47,916 nt of DNA from Kiritimatiellia bacterium. GTDB lineage: Bacteria; Verrucomicrobiota; Kiritimatiellia; RFP12; UBA3636. The DNA is taken from NCBI GenBank assembly GCA_017481725.1, contig JAFUOX010000006.1, positions 1 through 47,916 of the forward strand, given 5' to 3'. The translations under genes were made by a program, and so were the position numbers. The notes under the pieces were generated by a model. It made no database searches. It worked only from the letters and a program-made list of their open reading frames with translations, and had not been told where the DNA came from. This document shows positions 43,072 to 47,916 of the stretch, in pieces. Each line of letters starts with the position of its first letter. Position 1 is the stretch's first letter.

Positions 43072-44100
43072 ATGAAAATTCTAGTTACAGGTGGTACAGG
43101 CTTCACAGGAAGTCATCTAGTAAAGCATGTTCTTAAAGAAGGACATCAGACAATTGTTCTTGATAATCAAGAGGGTATTATGCTTAACGAGCTCAAGGAG
43201 CTTGGAGCAGAGGTAATTATTGGCTCAGTTACAGATGCAGAGGTGCTTCGTAGGGCAGTTTCGGGTTGTGATGCTGTTTATCATCTTGCTGCAGCATTCC
43301 GTAAGATCAATGTTTCAAAGCAGGTCTATGATGACACAAATATCCATGCAATGAAGACATTGCTTGATATTTGTAAGGAAGAAGGCGTAAAGAAGCTTAT
43401 CTATTGCTCAACACAGGGTGTTCATGGTGATATCGCTTCATTGTCAGAGAACCCACCTCGTCCAGGTAGTGAGGAGTCCCCAATCAAGCCAGAGGACTAC
43501 TATCAATATACTAAGCACGAGGGAGAAAAGGTTATTGCAGAATTCCTAAAGACAAATCCTGATTTTGATGTAACAATTTTGCGTCCAACAGCTCTTTATG
43601 GACCAGGCGATCCAGCTCGCTTCCTAATGATTTATAAGCAGGTTAAGAAGGGCTGGTTCCCATTCTTTGGTAAGGGTAAGGCTTTCTATCATCCAGTTTA
43701 TGTTGAAAACTTCTGCGATGCATTTACATTGGCTATGAGCCATCCTGCATCAAAGGGTCAGACATACATTATTGCTGATAACGACTATTTCTACATTAGA
43801 GATATTGTTCAGAAGATTGCTGATATTTATGCAGCAGAGAATCCTGGCTTTAAGTGCAAGATGATTTGCTTGCCTTTCTATCCAATGTATTGGCTATCCT
43901 TTATCGTGGCAGGCCTATGGAAGATTCTCTTCCTAAAGAGCGATCCACCTTTGTTCCCACGCCGTGTTGACTGGTATCGCCAGAATCGTGGCTTTGATAT
44001 TTCAAAGGCAAAGCGCGAGCTTGATTATGAGCCAAAGGTTGGCTTGGATGAGGGCTTAAAGCTAGCTTACGATTGGTATAAGAAAAACGGCTACATTTAA
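43072..44100 (+). CDS. NAD-dependent epimerase/dehydratase family protein (extended SDR, 3-beta-HSD-like)
   Basis: 342 residues. NAD-binding GGTGFTGSH (7-15), HLAAAFRK (71-78) and the catalytic pair Y144/K148 in DYYQYTK identify an extended SDR. The C-terminal half has a hydrophobic stretch (FYPMYWLSFIVAGLWKILF) typical of the 3-beta-hydroxysteroid dehydrogenase-like branch, which is often membrane-associated. Substrate unknown. A very good AAGGAG site precedes the ATG. Confidence 0.9.
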   Translation: MKILVTGGTGFTGSHLVKHVLKEGHQTIVLDNQEGIMLNELKELGAEVIIGSVTDAEVLRRAVSGCDAVYHLAAAFRKINVSKQVYDDTNIHAMKTLLDICKEEGVKKLIYCSTQGVHGDIASLSENPPRPGSEESPIKPEDYYQYTKHEGEKVIAEFLKTNPDFDVTILRPTALYGPGDPARFLMIYKQVKKGWFPFFGKGKAFYHPVYVENFCDAFTLAMSHPASKGQTYIIADNDYFYIRDIVQKIADIYAAENPGFKCKMICLPFYPMYWLSFIVAGLWKILFLKSDPPLFPRRVDWYRQNRGFDISKAKRELDYEPKVGLDEGLKLAYDWYKKNGYI

Positions 44101-44162
44101 TCTGTAGAGTAGGTCTGGCTTGGATTGACCAAGTATAAAAATCCAAAGCAATCTAAGTCACT

Positions 44163-44212
44163 AAGGTTGAAATGGAGCAAAATGTTTTTAAAAAAATGCT
44201 CATTTCAACCTT
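44163..44212 (+). terminator. Very strong hairpin upstream of the serpin gene
   Basis: AAGGTTGAAATG-G-AGCA pairs with TGCT-CATTTCAACCTT, 16 bp with one bulged base, around an A/T-rich loop. It is 60 bp after the epimerase stop and followed by GTTTATTAT. Terminator of the upstream pair or a control element in the serpin leader. Confidence 0.6.
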
Positions 44213-44246
44213 GTTTATTATAACGAAAGAAAGGGGAATGAATTTT

Positions 44247-45545
44247 ATGAATAAAAACCTTTTATTGGGACTTGTCGCATTAGCTATCGGTAATGTTTCT
44301 GGATGCAATAGTGTTCAGGAAGCATCAAATGTGGCAGAGTATGCTTCAGCTACAGCACCAGAAATGAATAGCGAAGTGCCTGTTGTACCACCAGAAGCTC
44401 CAACAATTCCATTCCCTGCATCATTCGCTGATGTATCCCTAGATGCAGATGAAAATGTTGACTTTGCCGCTTCACCTTTGAGCCTTTATGTTGCATGCTC
44501 AAGCTTAGGAGAAATTGCAGCCTGTGGTGAAACTAGAGGAGAACTGCTTAATGCAGTTTCTGCTTCATTTGACGTTAGTGAGCTACAAAATATATGTGGA
44601 AAATTTGGTCTATTTGCTACCTTTAGGAATGCTGAGTGGCAAAACCGCACTGAGCCAAATATGCTTCTTATGTCAAATTCTCTTTGGCTTTCAAATGACT
44701 TTACGCTAAATGAGGACTCTGCACGAAGAGATGCTCTTTGCTTCCAAACAAAGCGTATTCCAATGGACGATACTGGCAGAGTTGAAATAAATACCTTTGT
44801 TGATAAAATGACGCGTGGGCTAATTTCTGAGTTTATCAAGAAGTTGGAACCAGATACACAGGCAATCCTTATTAACACACTTTATTTCTATGCAAATTGG
44901 CAAAATCAATTTGACGCTGATAAATCAAAAGAGGGTGATTTCTTTACAAAGCCACTTGAGCCAGTAAAAGCCATTTATATGAAGGATTCAGGATTCTATT
45001 CTGGCTTTGAAACGGAAAACTATTCAGCTATAGTTCTCCCATACGAGCCAATAGGGATTCCTGGCAATTCTATGCCTACAAAGACAGAGATGGTGGTTTT
45101 GCTTCCAAAGCAGGATATATCCAATTCCACTGCATTAAAAGCATATTTGAATCAAGCTGTTCACAAGAATTTACCTCAATATGTTGAAGAATATTATGAT
45201 GTTGTTCTTCCTAAATTTGAAATCAACACAGAGCTAAATCTTACAAAAACGCTTGCTCAGCTTGGTGTGAAAAAAGCATTTTCTTCACAGGCAGATTTTT
45301 CTAAGCTTTCACCTACACCACTTGTAATTTCAGATGTTATACAGAATGTTTCAATTCGTGTAGATGAAAAGGGAACAGAAGCTGCCGCAGCAACAGCCAT
45401 TATGCTAATGCGTGCAATGCTTCCTCCAGAGTCAAAGCCATTTGTTGTAAATAGACCATTTGCATTTGTAATCCGTGAGCAGGAAACATCTAATATTCTA
45501 TTTATGGGTGCTATTGCTCAACCAGAAGCCCCAAAGGCAAAATAG
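44247..45545 (+). CDS. Serpin family lipoprotein
   Basis: 432 residues. A lipoprotein signal peptide (NLLLGLVALAIGNVSGC) gives a lipobox VSGC, so the mature protein is lipid-anchored outside the inner membrane. The serpin fold follows: FAASPLSLYVACSSLGEIA, ILINTLYFYANWQ and the end NRPFAFVIREQETSNILFMG. The reactive-loop hinge GTEAAAATA is the inhibitory type; P1 is predicted near R/A in MLMRAML. Bacterial serpins inhibit host or competitor serine proteases. The start was set at 44247 after AAAGGGG, because an upstream ATG (44172) lies inside a strong hairpin. Confidence 0.92.
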   Translation: MNKNLLLGLVALAIGNVSGCNSVQEASNVAEYASATAPEMNSEVPVVPPEAPTIPFPASFADVSLDADENVDFAASPLSLYVACSSLGEIAACGETRGELLNAVSASFDVSELQNICGKFGLFATFRNAEWQNRTEPNMLLMSNSLWLSNDFTLNEDSARRDALCFQTKRIPMDDTGRVEINTFVDKMTRGLISEFIKKLEPDTQAILINTLYFYANWQNQFDADKSKEGDFFTKPLEPVKAIYMKDSGFYSGFETENYSAIVLPYEPIGIPGNSMPTKTEMVVLLPKQDISNSTALKAYLNQAVHKNLPQYVEEYYDVVLPKFEINTELNLTKTLAQLGVKKAFSSQADFSKLSPTPLVISDVIQNVSIRVDEKGTEAAAATAIMLMRAMLPPESKPFVVNRPFAFVIREQETSNILFMGAIAQPEAPKAK

Positions 45546-45565
45546 TGTATTGGAATAGGTGTAGT

Positions 45566-45826
45566 ATGACGACAGAAACAAATAAGCGACTTGGCTTTGT
45601 TGGAATAATAATTGACAAAAGCGACGATAATGTATCTCAAGTAAATGATGTATTGTCAGAATATTCATCTATAATTGTTGGACGCATGGGTATCCCATAT
45701 CGTGAGAGGGGTTGTGCAGTGATAACTCTTGTTGTTGACACAACAACTGATGAAATTGGTTCCTTTACGGGGAAGCTAGGAAATATTCCTGGCGTTGCTG
45801 TAAAGTCAGCTCTTGCAAAGGCTTAA
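45566..45826 (+). CDS. TM1266-type ACT-domain regulator (iron-only hydrogenase system)
   Basis: 86 residues. RLGFVGIIIDK at the start, YSSIIVGRMGIPYRERG in the middle and TDEIGSFTGKLGNIPGVAVK at the end match the TM1266/iron-only hydrogenase system regulator family. These small ACT-like proteins usually sit with [FeFe]-hydrogenase maturation genes (hydE, hydF, hydG), none of which is in the window. The ATG at 45566 was preferred to an upstream GTG at 45545 that overlaps the serpin stop. Confidence 0.88.
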   Translation: MTTETNKRLGFVGIIIDKSDDNVSQVNDVLSEYSSIIVGRMGIPYRERGCAVITLVVDTTTDEIGSFTGKLGNIPGVAVKSALAKA

Positions 45827-45841
45827 TAGATAGGTTATAAT
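45813..45841 (+). promoter_or_regulatory. deoC promoter
   Basis: TTGCAA (45813-45818), 17-bp spacer, TATAAT (45836-45841). It overlaps the last codons of the upstream gene. Confidence 0.65.
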
Positions 45842-45887
45842 TAAGTCCGTAAAGAAAATAACGGCATTAAATTTAAGGAGATAGCTA

Positions 45888-46565
45888 ATGACAGTAAAAG
45901 AGATTGCTAAAATGATTGACCACACAGTGCTTTCAAACACAGCAACCCATGACACTTTTGTTGCGGCTTGTGAGTTTGCAAAAGAAAATGGATGTGCAAG
46001 TGTTTGCATTTGCCCATTTTTTGTGGCAGAGTGTGCAAAGCTTTTAAAAGGAACAGAGGTTAAGACCTGCACAGTTATCGGCTTTCCTCATGGCACTCAT
46101 TCAACCGCAGCAAAGGTTGCAGAGGCAAAGGCTGCAATTGCAGATGGTGCTGATGAGCTTGATATGGTAGTAAACGTTTCAAAGGTTAAGGATGGCGACT
46201 GGGGTTATGTAAAGACAGATATTGCAGCTGTCACACTTGTTTCACATGCAGCAGGAGCTTCTGTTAAGGTGATCTTTGAAAATTGCTTCCTAACAGATGA
46301 AGAGAAGAAGCAGCTTTGTCAGATTTGCTCTGAGGTAGGAGTTGATTTTGTAAAGACATCTACAGGCTTTGGTACTGGTGGTGCAACAGCTGAGGATGTT
46401 AAACTAATGCGTGAAAATTCAAAGCCAGAGGTTCAGGTCAAGGCAGCAGGAGGCATTCGTACACTAGATCAGCTACTTGAAATGTATGAGGCTGGTGCTA
46501 CTCGTATGGGTTGCTCACGCAGTGCTGCTGTGCTTGAGGAAGCTCGTGCTCGCTTTGAAGCATAA
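45888..46565 (+). CDS. deoC: Deoxyribose-phosphate aldolase
   Basis: 225 residues, TIM-barrel class I aldolase that cleaves 2-deoxyribose-5-phosphate to glyceraldehyde-3-phosphate and acetaldehyde in deoxynucleoside breakdown. The Schiff-base lysine is K156 in FVKTSTGFGTGGAT; D92 in ELDMVVN and K185 in VKAAGGIRT complete the relay. AAGGAG precedes the ATG. Single gene with its own promoter and terminator. Confidence 0.97.
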   Translation: MTVKEIAKMIDHTVLSNTATHDTFVAACEFAKENGCASVCICPFFVAECAKLLKGTEVKTCTVIGFPHGTHSTAAKVAEAKAAIADGADELDMVVNVSKVKDGDWGYVKTDIAAVTLVSHAAGASVKVIFENCFLTDEEKKQLCQICSEVGVDFVKTSTGFGTGGATAEDVKLMRENSKPEVQVKAAGGIRTLDQLLEMYEAGATRMGCSRSAAVLEEARARFEA

Positions 46566-46618
46566 CAACACACTGCTTATTGTAGATTATAGGCTATAGA
46601 GAATACCTAGTAGGGTTT

Positions 46619-46660
46619 GGGCGTGCATAACAAGTAATTGTTTGCACGCCTGATTGTTTT
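46619..46660 (+). terminator. Intrinsic terminator of deoC
   Basis: Perfect GGCGTGCA/TGCACGCC stem extended inside by ACAA/TTGT around GTAA, followed by TGATTGTTTT. Confidence 0.75.
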
Positions 46661-46937
46661 GGCGAAGATAATTGCCCTCAGTGTATCTGTGTTCCACTGG
46701 TATCACGTGCACAAATTTGTCGCTCTCGCTTCTAGCCTTCGGCGAAACGCGGAGCACACGTAGTGTGGTTTTCTGGAGGAACGGAGACACGGAGGGGTTC
46801 TGGGGGTTATTGTTGCTAGTACAATTCTCCTTTTCCCTCCGTACATTTGTGTATGTAAAAGTATTGCATATTTGTGTTAAAGATGCTTAAATATAGATGT
46901 CATCGAGATGGTAATACTTTTGTTTAGGTTGTAAACT
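46661..46937. repeat. Repeat island 6
   Basis: It carries TTCGGCGAAACGCGGAG, CACACGTAGTGTGG and AACGGAGACACGGAGGGG (46735-46800), then GTTATTGTTGC and CTCCTTTTCCCTCCGT, matching 36930-37040. No gene is supported. Confidence 0.75.
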
Positions 46938-47916
46938 ATGTTGATTTTGTTACTGTTCATTATTTGGCTTATCCCAATAGCTGCATTTCTATTAAGGTAC
47001 GCGCTATGCTCTGAGCTGGTAAAGCGTATCCAAAAAGGAAATAGGTTATATCAGATATGTGCATTGATATGTGTTATTGGAATTGTTGCTTGGGGTGGTG
47101 TTAAGCCCAACATGAGCATGGATAGCAATTCCATTGATGAAATAGAGCGACCTAGTAATAATTTAATTATAAATAGCATTGTTGAGAATACTGCCCATAC
47201 AACACAAAGTGAATTAACAAATAGTAATGCTTCTCTTGATTTAGGGCGTTTTGGATTTTCTGAAGAGGAAATATCAACAGGATTTGTTTTAACAGGTGTT
47301 TCAACAAATGAACACCGTAGCTTTGCAATTCCAGCGAATGGAATTGCTTATGAGCCGTGGCTAAAATATGGTGCTTCGGATGATGTGTTTATTTATGAAC
47401 AAGATACTCCGATCATAGAACTCGGTACAAATTCTTACAATAGAGCTCGCATTTATTCGCAAGGCTCAGTTCTATTTGGACAAAATTTGATGGTGAATGT
47501 ACTTGATGTTGTTCTAGGTATTCCTCCGACAAATAATTGGTGCGAGGTTGAATCACCAAAGCTCTGGTATTTGGTAGATAGAAAAAGCACTGTTTTTACA
47601 TGGCACGATGTGCTTTTAAATAGAATTAGTGAAGCAAATGTATCATTCCAGTTGGAAATAAAAAATAGTGGAGATATAATTTCTCACTATGATAGCCGAG
47701 CCGTAGAATTTATTAAAGCAGGTGCTGTTGATTTTGATATTTCTGTTTTAAATAATAATATAGAAAACTTAGCCTACAACAATACCTGTAGCACTACAAA
47801 TCATACTTGTGCTTCAATATATAATTTCTCTTCCAATGGAGGGGTTAACGTATCTCATCTTTGTGAAATTATAAATGAGTGCGAGGTAGGGATTTCTCTT
47901 TACTGGACAAATATTT
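46938..47916 (+). CDS. Membrane-anchored hypothetical protein (3' truncated)
   Basis: An ATG at 46938 opens a frame that stays open to the right edge, 326 codons so far. Two hydrophobic helices (about 2-20 and 39-54) precede a long extracellular-looking region rich in N, S, T and D. That region contains GFSEEEISTGFVLTGVSTN, NGIAYEPWLKYGASDDVFIY and cysteines near 300. It looks like the start of a large surface or secreted-domain protein. No named family is recognised. The ribosome site is poor (TAGG at 13 nt). The C terminus lies outside the window. Confidence 0.75.
   Translation, partial: MLILLLFIIWLIPIAAFLLRYALCSELVKRIQKGNRLYQICALICVIGIVAWGGVKPNMSMDSNSIDEIERPSNNLIINSIVENTAHTTQSELTNSNASLDLGRFGFSEEEISTGFVLTGVSTNEHRSFAIPANGIAYEPWLKYGASDDVFIYEQDTPIIELGTNSYNRARIYSQGSVLFGQNLMVNVLDVVLGIPPTNNWCEVESPKLWYLVDRKSTVFTWHDVLLNRISEANVSFQLEIKNSGDIISHYDSRAVEFIKAGAVDFDISVLNNNIENLAYNNTCSTTNHTCASIYNFSSNGGVNVSHLCEIINECEVGISLYWTNI

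Noticed and set aside
1..47916. tRNA, rRNA, prophage or insertion-sequence genes
   Set aside because: No T-arm GGTTCGAATCC-type motifs, rRNA signatures, transposase, integrase or phage structural proteins were found on reading both strands by eye; degenerate cases could be missed without a covariance search.

Overview
The window (47,916 bp, low GC) looks like chromosome of an anaerobic, polysaccharide-using bacterium. Evidence for that includes an alpha-L-rhamnosidase with rhamnose mutarotase, a GH51 arabinofuranosidase, an LL-diaminopimelate aminotransferase (DapL), a TM1266-type ACT regulator and a plant/trypanosome-type phosphofructokinase. DapL, a lipoprotein serpin and dense intergenic repeats built from 'GGACGCGGAGG'-, 'CGCAGAG'- and 'ACGGAGACACGGAGG'-type words would fit a gut or rumen member of the PVC group (Kiritimatiellota/Lentisphaerota-like). 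The taxon is an inference, because there is no rRNA or other marker here. No rRNA, tRNA, CRISPR array, insertion sequence or recognisable prophage was found.

Layout. 1-900: the tail of a plus-strand gene, a terminator and the first repeat island. 902-9838 (minus strand): dnaX, ybaB and recR (a classical replication/repair cluster), followed at close spacing by a rhamnosidase, rhaM, proA, an enlarged nucleoside diphosphate kinase, cinA-type pncC and a NERD membrane protein. 9839-10141: a divergent control region with a 14-bp palindrome and a candidate minus-strand small RNA. 10142-16027: one very large transglutaminase-like/DUF4011/SF1-helicase/nuclease protein. 16028-16918: second repeat island. 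16919-24754: a YeiH-type transporter, two phosphofructokinase-superfamily kinases, two tandem serine beta-lactamase-fold hydrolases and a large DUF6259-like protein. 24755-25752: a tandem ~360-bp duplication. 25753-28016: arabinofuranosidase and purC.

28017-29176 holds repeats and two candidate structured elements. It borders a more AT-rich cassette (29177-34016): a DUF1232 protein, a multi-pass membrane protein, two small unknowns, a Ycf46-like AAA+ ATPase and an unknown partner. This cassette is the best candidate for an undescribed system. 34175-35970 carries a possible uracil-DNA-glycosylase-fold protein, a small Cys-rich protein and a VanX-like D,D-dipeptidase. 35971-37203 is the largest repeat island. 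37204-42058: dapL, folD, an aminotransferase, a zinc-ribbon membrane protein and a SanA-like protein. 42268-46565: methyltransferase, SDR epimerase, lipoprotein serpin, TM1266 regulator and deoC. 46566-46937 is another repeat island, and a truncated membrane-anchored protein runs off the right edge.

The repeat islands lie between gene blocks and never inside them. They share a ~73-bp palindromic core in three places. Promoters of TTGATT/TTGTTT-17-TATAAT type are readable before several blocks. Two of them sit so close to the start codon that the mRNAs would be leaderless, although most genes carry a good Shine-Dalgarno sequence.
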